This document shows, piece by piece, positions 25,686 to 32,128 of a stretch of 32,128 bases of DNA. The stretch comes from Pseudomonadota bacterium (GTDB lineage: Bacteria; Pseudomonadota; Gammaproteobacteria; Arenicellales; UBA868): NCBI GenBank assembly GCA_002718155.1, contig PBDS01000021.1, positions 41,801-73,928 on the forward strand. Direction: 5' to 3'. The number at the start of each line of letters is the position of its first letter. Positions within the stretch are counted from its first letter, which is position 1. The position numbers were made by a program, and so were the translations under genes. Under the pieces are notes generated by a model that saw nothing but the letters and a program-made list of their open reading frames with translations, was not told the DNA's origin and searched no databases.

Positions 25686-27071
25686 ATGTTACCTGTCATA
25701 GCAATAATCGGCCGCCCCAATGTGGGTAAATCGACCCTCTTCAATCGATTGACCCGAAGTCGTAAGGCGTTGGTAGATGATCAACCTGGAGTGACTCGAG
25801 ATCGGCTTTACGGTGTCACGACCAGTTTCGGTCGACGGGCCTTGGTGGTAGACACAGGTGGGCTTTCATCCAGCACCGGAGTTCTTGACGTTGCGATACG
25901 CGAGCAGGTCGATCATGTGGTCGACGAGGCGGACGCGTTGCTCTTTCTAACCGACGCAAGGTCGGGCTCGACGGCCGATGAAATCGAGATTGCCGCAAAG
26001 TTAAGGCGCAGTGGCCGGCTGGTGTTTATCGGCGTCAACAAAACCGATGGCTTGCAACCGGATACGGCCATTGCTGAATTCAACGAACTGGCGCTCGGTC
26101 GGCCATTCGCCCTGTCGGCATTATCTGGATTTGGAGTTGCTGATTTGATGGCCGAGATTGTTGACTCTCTGCCGGATAGTCTGGAACAGGACGAGGAGAT
26201 CTTGCGGTTCCGAGTGGCGCTTGTCGGACGACCGAATGTAGGCAAGTCGACACTGACGAATGCATTGTTGGGAGAAAACAGAGTTATCGTGGCAGACGAG
26301 CCAGGTACCACGCGGGACAGTGTGGAAGTCGCGCTTGACCGGTACCCACAGAAGCTGCTTTTGATCGACACGGCCGGTGTCCGGCGCAAGTCAAAGGTCC
26401 GAGAGACGATTGAGAAATTCTCTGTAGTAAAGACGCTTCAGGCCATAGCCGACTGCCACGCCGTGGTTCACATGGTCGATGGGCGAGATGGCTTGATGGA
26501 ACAAGATGCCACCATTGCAGGCTTGATTCAGGAAAGCGGGCGGACTGTGGTGGTTGTTGTCAATAAGTGGGACGGTATCGGGCGTACCGACAAGTCCAGG
26601 ATTCGGAGAGGGCTCATTCGGCGGTTTTCGTTTTTACACAATCATGAGACGCTGTTCATATCAGCACTGCATGGGAGTGGCGTGGGCGATGTCGTTAAGG
26701 CCGTTGAAAGAGGGATCGACGCATCCCTATCCGATCTGCCAACCCCGAAGCTGAATCGTGTTCTGGCGGACGCGTTGGCGCGGCACCCACCGCCGATGTT
26801 TCAGGGCCGACCAATCCGGATCAAGTACGTACACCAGGGGGGCAAGAATCCCCCAACCCTGGTGATCCACGGCAACCTGCTGGAGCGTATACCCGCCAGT
26901 TATCTCCGTTATCTTTCGAAGACCTTCGGCAAGGCTTTTGGGCTGGTGGGCACACCGGTGCGTCTCGAGTTGCGGCGGTCCCGGAACCCCTATTCCGGTA
27001 GGGACCGGAAATTCAGCACCCGAGCGAGCCGAGGTTCCAGGTCAAGCAGAACCAGGGCAATTGATCGATAG
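25686..27071 (+). CDS. der: Ribosome-associated GTPase Der (EngA)
   Basis: Der has two GTPase domains and a KH-like domain and acts in 50S subunit assembly. I start at the ATG at 25686 (MLPVIAIIGRPNVGKSTLFN), which matches E. coli MVPVVALVGRPNVGKST; an in-frame TTG at 25653 would add 11 unrelated residues. It has 461 residues (E. coli 490). G domain 1: GRPNVGKS (9-16), DTGG, NKTD. G domain 2: GRPNVGKS (about 181-188), DTAG, NKWD. The C-terminal KH domain ends in a basic Arg/Ser-rich tail. No Shine-Dalgarno is visible. Its stop abuts the stop of xseA with no base between. Confidence 0.97.
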   Translation: MLPVIAIIGRPNVGKSTLFNRLTRSRKALVDDQPGVTRDRLYGVTTSFGRRALVVDTGGLSSSTGVLDVAIREQVDHVVDEADALLFLTDARSGSTADEIEIAAKLRRSGRLVFIGVNKTDGLQPDTAIAEFNELALGRPFALSALSGFGVADLMAEIVDSLPDSLEQDEEILRFRVALVGRPNVGKSTLTNALLGENRVIVADEPGTTRDSVEVALDRYPQKLLLIDTAGVRRKSKVRETIEKFSVVKTLQAIADCHAVVHMVDGRDGLMEQDATIAGLIQESGRTVVVVVNKWDGIGRTDKSRIRRGLIRRFSFLHNHETLFISALHGSGVGDVVKAVERGIDASLSDLPTPKLNRVLADALARHPPPMFQGRPIRIKYVHQGGKNPPTLVIHGNLLERIPASYLRYLSKTFGKAFGLVGTPVRLELRRSRNPYSGRDRKFSTRASRGSRSSRTRAIDR

Positions 27072-28427
27072 TCAGGCTTTATCTTTCTGAGTCGCCGGAT
27101 CACCACCCGTTTCAACGACGGTTCCTTTCAGCCAGCCGTGATGCAGTTGGGCCTCTATCGAATCACCCGCAGCGACGGTTGAGGCTCGAGTCAGAATAGA
27201 GCCGTCTTGGGCGTCTCTGACGATGGCGTAACCCCGGCCGAGCGTGTTGATGGGGTTGAGGAGTCTCAGCCTATCGAGTTCGGCCATGACCTTCTCGTTC
27301 GGACGAACAGTGAGTTTTACTCCCAGGCGGATGATACGGTCCGCAAGATCGGCGTGCTGCATTGTAGATGCCATGATACGACGGGTTGGAGAACTGAGTT
27401 GTAGAGCTTGAACCGCCTGATTAAGGTTTCGCTCTGCCCGGTGGATGGCTGCGACCAAGTGGGATGACAGACGGGTTTGACGGTTGAGTAGGAACTGCCA
27501 GCGGGAAGCGATCCGTTCCAGGGGGTGCTGCAGACGTCCAGTAGAGACGTCTAGTTGCTGAGAATGCTCCCGCAAGGCCCTTTGAACGGCGAGGCGTGCC
27601 CGGCTACGAAACTGACCTACTTCAGCCAACAGCTCACCGCAGTCTGGAGAAACAGCTTCTGCAGCCGCGGTGGGTGTTGCGGCTCGAATATCTGCAGCGA
27701 AGTCTGCGAGCGTGACATCGGTCTCGTGTCCAACACCCGTGACGACCGGTGATGGGCAGCGCCTGATTGCACGCACCACTGCCTCCTCATTGAAGGCCCA
27801 AAGGTCCTCAAGGGACCCGCCCCCTCGTGCCAGTATGACACTGTCGCAGACAGGGCCCTGGGCGACTCGTCGGAAAGCTCGAACGATATCATCGACCGCG
27901 CTGCTACCCTGTACCGAGACGGGGAAAAGAATTACATCAGTCACCGGAAATCTTCGTTGCAGGGTGCTGAGTATGTCACGAAGAGCAGCTCCCGATGCCG
28001 ATGTGATGATCCCGACGGTGATTGGGATCTCCGGGATGGGACGTTTGTGAATCGGATCAAAAAGTCCTTGCCGTTCGAGTTTGGTCTTTAATTGTTCAAA
28101 GCGCCGACGCAGTTCACCCTCACCGGCGGGTTCTACATAGTCCACGATGACCTGGAAATCTCCACGGGCAGCATAGAGCGAGACTTTGCCCCGCAGGATA
28201 ACCGCGGCTCCTTCGATAGGTTGTTCCCGGAGACGAATGCGGTCATTGCGAAACAGCGCACAACGGACTTGCGCTTTTTCATCTTTAAGGGAAAAGTACA
28301 TATGGCCTGAAGGTGGTGCCGCAAGATTGGATATCTCCCCCTGAATCCAGACCTCGGGATAGGATTCTTCCAACAGGTCTCTCACCGACCGAGCAAACTC
28401 GGAAACACTCTGGATTGTGGGAGGCAT
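27072..28427 (-). CDS. xseA: Exonuclease VII large subunit XseA
   Basis: XseA, with XseB, degrades single-stranded DNA from both ends. It has 451 residues (E. coli 456). The N-terminal OB-fold covers about 1-100 (VWIQGEISNLAAPPSGHMYFSLKD). The catalytic domain has TVGIITSASGAALRDIL, LARGGGSLEDLWAFNEE and TGVGHETDVTLADFAAD, then a long helical region. GGAG lies 8 bases before the ATG. It lies downstream of the secreted-protein gene on the same strand but behind a terminator, so it probably needs its own promoter; none was clear. xseB is not in the window. Confidence 0.97.
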   Translation of the reverse strand: MPPTIQSVSEFARSVRDLLEESYPEVWIQGEISNLAAPPSGHMYFSLKDEKAQVRCALFRNDRIRLREQPIEGAAVILRGKVSLYAARGDFQVIVDYVEPAGEGELRRRFEQLKTKLERQGLFDPIHKRPIPEIPITVGIITSASGAALRDILSTLQRRFPVTDVILFPVSVQGSSAVDDIVRAFRRVAQGPVCDSVILARGGGSLEDLWAFNEEAVVRAIRRCPSPVVTGVGHETDVTLADFAADIRAATPTAAAEAVSPDCGELLAEVGQFRSRARLAVQRALREHSQQLDVSTGRLQHPLERIASRWQFLLNRQTRLSSHLVAAIHRAERNLNQAVQALQLSSPTRRIMASTMQHADLADRIIRLGVKLTVRPNEKVMAELDRLRLLNPINTLGRGYAIVRDAQDGSILTRASTVAAGDSIEAQLHHGWLKGTVVETGGDPATQKDKA

Positions 28428-28463
28428 ATGTCCAGCTCCAAGCGGGATCTATTGCCGAACACG

Positions 28464-28487
28464 AAAAAGCCGGGCTGGGCCCGGCTT
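28464..28487 (-). terminator. Rho-independent terminator for the small secreted-protein gene
   Basis: A perfect 9-base-pair inverted repeat, AAGCCGGGC (28467-28475) and GCCCGGCTT (28479-28487) with a three-base loop, is flanked on the minus strand by a run of five T (28468-28464). It lies 25 bases past the stop of the upstream gene and ends 37 bases before the xseA start. Confidence 0.85.
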
Positions 28488-28511
28488 AATATAAGATGCC
28501 ATCACGTGGGA

Positions 28512-28847
28512 TCAGTAAAACGGTACGGCATCTTTCTGGGCGGTGGCTTGGGTGATCCCGGCCTGTGCAGCCCACGACACCCGGCTTGCGATTCGAAGCG
28601 CTTCGCTGCCGTCGCCGTCTTCGAGTTTCTTCTTGGCCGTTTTCAGTAGTTTATCGATGCCGACTGCACTGGATCCACTCGACTTGTCTACCAGGCGCCA
28701 GACTGCACCGGCGCTGACAGCGGCGGCGAGGTCGCCCTCTGCCTTGGCTATGGCATCGGCGGCGCTGTCTCCAGCCCGGGCGGTGGTAGTCCCAAGCGTG
28801 ACTGCTGCTGCAAGAACAAGCAATATGTCTTTCAAGGCCGAGCGCAT
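28512..28847 (-). CDS. Small exported protein of unknown function, loosely SoxK-like
   Basis: I start at the ATG at 28847, preceded by GAGGAG at 6 bases; upstream in-frame codons would only add a hydrophilic stretch before the signal peptide. It has 111 residues. A Sec signal peptide (MRSALKDILLVLAAAVTLG) ends at ARA/GD, cleavage after residue 25. The mature part, about 86 residues, is Ala/Lys/Glu-rich and probably helical: KAEGDLAAAVSAGAVWRLVDK, LLKTAKKKLEDGDGSEALRIA, then QAGITQATAQKDAVPFY. No cysteine, no lipobox. The layout (helix, WR, helix, Ala-rich helix, Q..QKDA.P.Y end) reminds me of SoxXA-binding SoxK proteins, but similarity is weak and no sox genes are present here. Function unassigned; gene reality supported by start, signal and terminator. 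Confidence 0.8.
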   Translation of the reverse strand: MRSALKDILLVLAAAVTLGTTTARAGDSAADAIAKAEGDLAAAVSAGAVWRLVDKSSGSSAVGIDKLLKTAKKKLEDGDGSEALRIASRVSWAAQAGITQATAQKDAVPFY

Positions 28848-28904
28848 TCTCATCTCCTCGCCTGTGCCGTTGCCTACGTGGAAGTCAAAACTGACGGTAC
28901 AAGG

Positions 28905-28933
28905 TTTACCGGCCAAAAGTCAAACTCTATAAT
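28905..28933 (+). promoter_or_regulatory. Strong sigma70 promoter of guaB
   Basis: TTTACC (28905-28910, 4 of 6) and a perfect TATAAT (28928-28933) are separated by exactly 17 bases. The usual 6-7 base spacing places the transcription start at about 28939-28940, and the guaB ATG begins at 28940. The promoter lies in the 92-base gap between divergent genes. Confidence 0.75.
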
Positions 28934-28939
28934 CCGCAA

Positions 28940-30403
28940 ATGGAAAACGTCGATCTGGCTTTGACTTTTGACGACGTGCTTCTTGTGCCAGCCTTTTCCT
29001 CAGTCCTGCCCCGAGACGTAGAGCTAAAGACCTGTTTTAGCCGTAATATTGCGTTGAATATTCCGCTCGTGTCTGCTGCCATGGATACGGTAACCGAAGC
29101 CGGTACAGCTATCTGTCTTGCGCAAGCCGGTGGTATCGGTGTGATTCACCGCAATATGACACCTGAAAATCAGGCGGCCCAGGTCGTAAAGGTAAAGAAG
29201 TTTGAGAGTGGGGTAATAACCGACCCGATTTGTGTAAAGGAGTCGGCCAGCATTCGTGAGGTCGTGGAATTGACCCGCCTGAACAACATCTCCGGAGTTC
29301 CGGTTCTGGACTTGGAAGGCAGATTGTGTGGGATAGTGACTAGCCGGGATCTTCGCTTCGAGAGCCGTTATGACGAGGCCATTACGCTGGCGATGACCCC
29401 AAGAGAGCGACTGGTGACCGCACCTGAAGGCGCCTCGCGTGACGAGATACAGCGGTTACTACACAAGCATCGAATCGAGAAAGTCCTCATTGTAGGCCCC
29501 GAATACGGCCTCAGAGGACTCGTCACGGTCAAAGATATCCAGAAACAGACCGAGTTTCCCGATGCGAGTAAGGACAAGCAGGGTAGATTACGTGTGGCTG
29601 CTGCTGTCGGTACGGGCGAGGATACTGAAAACAGGGTTCGGGGCCTGGTCGAGGCTGGTGTTGACGCGATAGTGGTCGATACTGCCCACGGGCACTCCAG
29701 CGGAGTAATAGAGCGGGTTTCCCGGATCAGAGAAGAATACGATGTCGATGTGATAGCCGGGAATATCGCCACCGCAGAAGCTGCCAGGGCACTGGTAAAA
29801 GTCGGGGTAGACGGAGTCAAGGTCGGAATCGGCCCGGGTTCAATCTGCACGACTCGGATTGTGGCAGGGGTTGGTATTCCGCAGATCACCGCAATAACAA
29901 ATGTCGTCGAAGGGTTAGAGGGCTCCGGTGTTCCATTGATCGCAGATGGGGGTATCCGTTTCTCAGGAGACGTTGCGAAGGCCATCGCAGCTGGCGCCCA
30001 TACGGTCATGATTGGTGGGCTGTTTGCCGGTACGGAAGAAGCGCCCGGAGAGATCGAACTTTTCCAGGGCCGATCCTACAAGAGTTACCGGGGTATGGGA
30101 TCATTAGGTGCGATGCAAGAAGGATCAAGGGATCGATACTTCCAGGAAAAAGAAAAGGATCCCGGCAAACTGGTCCCCGAGGGGATCGAGGGCCGAGTGC
30201 CCTACAAGGGTCCGCTGAACCAGATTGTCCATCAGCTAACCGGTGGATTAAGGGCGAGTATGGGTTATACCGGTAGCGCCGACCTCGAGATAATGCGGAG
30301 CCATTGCCAGTTTGTTCGGATCACCCATTCCGGAATGCAGGAAAGTCATGTGCACGATGTTGCTGTGGTCAAAGAGGCACCGAATTACCAGCGTGGCAGC
30401 TGA
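28940..30403 (+). CDS. guaB: Inosine-5'-monophosphate dehydrogenase GuaB
   Basis: GuaB oxidises IMP to XMP with NAD, the committed step of GMP synthesis. It has 487 residues (E. coli 488). [11 protein letters not shown] (8-18) opens the barrel; two CBS domains occupy about 94-205 ([16 protein letters not shown]); the catalytic Cys303 is in [24 protein letters not shown] and the ESHVHDV end are conserved. The ATG at 28940 aligns with the family start, yet has no Shine-Dalgarno and coincides with the predicted transcription start. guaA follows after 47 bases. Confidence 0.98.
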   Translation: MENVDLALTFDDVLLVPAFSSVLPRDVELKTCFSRNIALNIPLVSAAMDTVTEAGTAICLAQAGGIGVIHRNMTPENQAAQVVKVKKFESGVITDPICVKESASIREVVELTRLNNISGVPVLDLEGRLCGIVTSRDLRFESRYDEAITLAMTPRERLVTAPEGASRDEIQRLLHKHRIEKVLIVGPEYGLRGLVTVKDIQKQTEFPDASKDKQGRLRVAAAVGTGEDTENRVRGLVEAGVDAIVVDTAHGHSSGVIERVSRIREEYDVDVIAGNIATAEAARALVKVGVDGVKVGIGPGSICTTRIVAGVGIPQITAITNVVEGLEGSGVPLIADGGIRFSGDVAKAIAAGAHTVMIGGLFAGTEEAPGEIELFQGRSYKSYRGMGSLGAMQEGSRDRYFQEKEKDPGKLVPEGIEGRVPYKGPLNQIVHQLTGGLRASMGYTGSADLEIMRSHCQFVRITHSGMQESHVHDVAVVKEAPNYQRGS

Positions 30404-30420
30404 CCCGGTGGGTGACCGGG
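30404..30420 (+). other. Intercistronic hairpin between guaB and guaA
   Basis: CCCGGT (30404-30409) and ACCGGG (30415-30420) form a perfect 6-base-pair stem with a five-base loop, beginning directly after the guaB stop. No T tract follows, so it is not a standard terminator; it might affect mRNA stability or guaA expression. Confidence 0.4.
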
Positions 30421-30450
30421 CAACTCCAGGCTGTTTGACCGCCTGATCCC

Positions 30451-32034
30451 ATGATTGTGGAGACTGATCCGCGTAGGCAGGGCATCCTGATCCTGGATTT
30501 TGGATCGCAATACACCCAGTTGATCGCCCGTTGCGTGAGGGAGTCTCAAGTCTATTGTGAGATCCTCCCATACGATGCGCCGTTTGCCGAGGTTGAGGAT
30601 TTTGACCCTGCCGGTTTGATTCTGTCCGGTGGTCCTGCGACGGTCACAGAGCTATCCACACCAAGGGCGGAACCGAAGCTTTTCGAGTTCGGCAGACCGA
30701 TCCTTGGTATCTGCTACGGGATGCAGACCATGGCGGCTCAACTTGGTGGAGAGGTAGAAAATGCCCATCACCGGGAGTACGGATTCGCCAGGGTAATTCA
30801 AAGCCATCGGTCGGTGCTGATGGACGGGCTGTTTGACGATGGCGACGGCCACAGTGATTCTGGACTTGATGTGTGGATGAGTCACGGCGACCGGGTCATA
30901 CGTCTGCCGGAGGGATTCAATCCAATTGCAGTGAGTGAGAACGCTCCCCTGGCTGCGATTGCTGACGAAAAACGCCGGTTCTACGGACTGCAGTTCCATC
31001 CCGAGGTCACTCACACTTCGCAGGGCAGGGCGATCCTGAGTCGGTTTATCCATCGGGTATGTGGGTGTGCGCCAAATTGGACACCAGAAAATATTATCGA
31101 CGGCATTCTCGAAAATGTGCGGTCTAAGGTCGGTTCCGATCAAGTTGTATTGGGACTGTCGGGCGGCGTGGACTCATCGGTTCTGGCTGTCCTGCTTCAG
31201 CGTGCGATCGGAGACCAGTTGACCTGCATTTTTGTCGACAACGGCCTATTGCGACTCGGTGAAGCGGAGCAGGTTCTGGACACATTTTCTTCCCAACTTG
31301 GTATACACATTGTGCTGGTCGATGCAGCAGAACGATTTCTGGCCGGGCTGAAAGGGATCTTAGATCCCGAGGAGAAACGGAAAGCGATCGGCCGGATGTT
31401 CGTCGACGTGTTCCAGGAGCAGGCGAGTGAGATCGAGCGAGCTCGATGGCTGGCTCAGGGAACGATATATCCAGATGTCATCGAGTCGGCGGGGGGTAGA
31501 TCGACCAACGCCAAAGTCATCAAGTCACACCACAATGTCGGAGGATTACCGGAATCGTTGCACCTTCAACTGCTGGAGCCTTTGAACGAGTTATTCAAAG
31601 ACGAGGTCAGATCGGTCGGCCGGGAATTGGGTCTGCCAGAGGAGGTCGTAGATCGACACCCGTTTCCGGGCCCCGGGTTGGGTGTGCGGGTTCTAGGCGA
31701 AGTGCGCAGTGAATATCTACAGATTCTACGTCAGGCTGACGCAATCTACCTAGAGGAGTTGCGTCAAAGCGGCCTGTACGAGTCGACCAGCCAGGCGTTC
31801 GCTGTTTTCTTGCCGGTCAAGTCCGTTGGCGTCGTCGGGGACGATAGAGCCTATGAGTACGTGGTTTCGCTGCGAGCGGTCGAGACCATTGATTTCATGA
31901 CGGCCGACTGGAAACGATTGCCCTATGAATTGCTGGCTCGAGTGTCGAGCCGGATCATCAACGAGGTTCGGGGCGTCAGTCGGGTGACCTACGACATCTC
32001 AGCAAAGCCGCCAGCGACCATCGAGTGGGAATAA
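30451..32034 (+). CDS. guaA: GMP synthase (glutamine-hydrolysing) GuaA
   Basis: GuaA aminates XMP to GMP using glutamine and ATP. It has 527 residues (E. coli 525). The class I amidotransferase half has [17 protein letters not shown], nucleophile Cys88 in GICYGMQTM, and FHPEVTHT with the His/Glu pair. The ATP-pyrophosphatase half has the P-loop [10 protein letters not shown] and FVDNGLLRL; the dimerisation domain has [15 protein letters not shown] and ends KPPATIEWE, as in E. coli. No clear Shine-Dalgarno precedes the ATG. It is in the usual guaBA pair. Confidence 0.98.
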   Translation: MIVETDPRRQGILILDFGSQYTQLIARCVRESQVYCEILPYDAPFAEVEDFDPAGLILSGGPATVTELSTPRAEPKLFEFGRPILGICYGMQTMAAQLGGEVENAHHREYGFARVIQSHRSVLMDGLFDDGDGHSDSGLDVWMSHGDRVIRLPEGFNPIAVSENAPLAAIADEKRRFYGLQFHPEVTHTSQGRAILSRFIHRVCGCAPNWTPENIIDGILENVRSKVGSDQVVLGLSGGVDSSVLAVLLQRAIGDQLTCIFVDNGLLRLGEAEQVLDTFSSQLGIHIVLVDAAERFLAGLKGILDPEEKRKAIGRMFVDVFQEQASEIERARWLAQGTIYPDVIESAGGRSTNAKVIKSHHNVGGLPESLHLQLLEPLNELFKDEVRSVGRELGLPEEVVDRHPFPGPGLGVRVLGEVRSEYLQILRQADAIYLEELRQSGLYESTSQAFAVFLPVKSVGVVGDDRAYEYVVSLRAVETIDFMTADWKRLPYELLARVSSRIINEVRGVSRVTYDISAKPPATIEWE

Positions 32035-32043
32035 AATGACTAT

Positions 32044-32128
32044 ATGAAAGCTTTATCATTTATGCAGCGCGTATCAACTGGCAAAGTGGTGATTGCGCTC
32101 ATTATTCCAGCAATAATTGTATATTTCG
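32044..32128 (+). CDS. N-terminus of a hydrophobic (membrane or exported) protein, cut by right edge
   Basis: An ATG 9 bases after the guaA stop opens a frame that runs off the window. The 28 visible residues start MKALSFMQRVSTGKVV and continue into the hydrophobic IALIIPAIIVYF, consistent with a first membrane helix or signal anchor. I do not recognise the family and no Shine-Dalgarno is evident. The stretch is more AT-rich than guaA. Confidence 0.5.
   Translation, partial: MKALSFMQRVSTGKVVIALIIPAIIVYF

Noticed and set aside
28543-28932. Plus-strand 129-codon ORF opposite the small secreted-protein gene
   Set aside because: The minus-strand frame has a Shine-Dalgarno, signal peptide and terminator; the plus frame has none and would overlap the guaB promoter.

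Overview
The window is a densely packed stretch of core bacterial chromosome. Gene content and order point to a gammaproteobacterium: queA-tgt-yajC-secDF, suhB beside trmJ, ndk-rlmN-pilF-rodZ-hisS-yfgM-bamB-der, and xseA back to back with guaBA. Base composition is even and moderately GC-rich throughout. I see no insertion sequence, prophage, CRISPR array, rRNA or tRNA gene. No stretch longer than 300 bases lacks a gene. The species cannot be named from this window.

Layout, left to right. (1) 1-488, minus: N-terminal part of an isopenicillin N synthase-family oxygenase that runs off the left edge. (2) 669-6095, plus: queuosine genes queA and tgt, then the Sec translocon accessory genes yajC, secD and secF. 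(3) 6130-11445, plus: nrdR, ribD, ribE, ribB with a degenerate RibA-like domain, nusB, thiL and pgpA, nearly all overlapping or a few bases apart. (4) yajQ (plus), then on the minus strand fdxA, mutS and suhB. (5) 16086-19317, plus: trmJ, iscA, mtaB and ndk, with a terminator between iscA and mtaB. (6) 19301-27071, plus: rlmN, pilF, rodZ, hisS, yfgM, bamB and der, with start/stop overlaps or short gaps. (7) Minus: xseA and, upstream of it, a small secreted protein of unknown function. (8) Plus: guaB and guaA (GMP synthesis), then the first 28 codons of a hydrophobic protein at the right edge.

Functions represented are tRNA and rRNA modification (QueA, Tgt, TrmJ, MtaB, RlmN), protein export and outer-membrane assembly (YajC, SecD, SecF, YfgM, BamB), cofactor synthesis (Rib enzymes, ThiL, IscA), nucleotide metabolism (NrdR, Ndk, GuaB, GuaA), DNA repair (MutS, XseA), and ribosome or cell-shape functions (Der, NusB, RodZ).

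No dramatic new system is visible. The points worth a second look are: a near-consensus promoter whose predicted transcript would begin at the guaB start codon (leaderless); a terminator that ends three bases before the mtaB start codon; partners absent from otherwise conserved neighbourhoods (ribH, iscRSU/hscBA, ispG); a RibB whose RibA half lacks its zinc cysteines; and a small exported protein with a loose resemblance to SoxK-type SoxXA-binding proteins.
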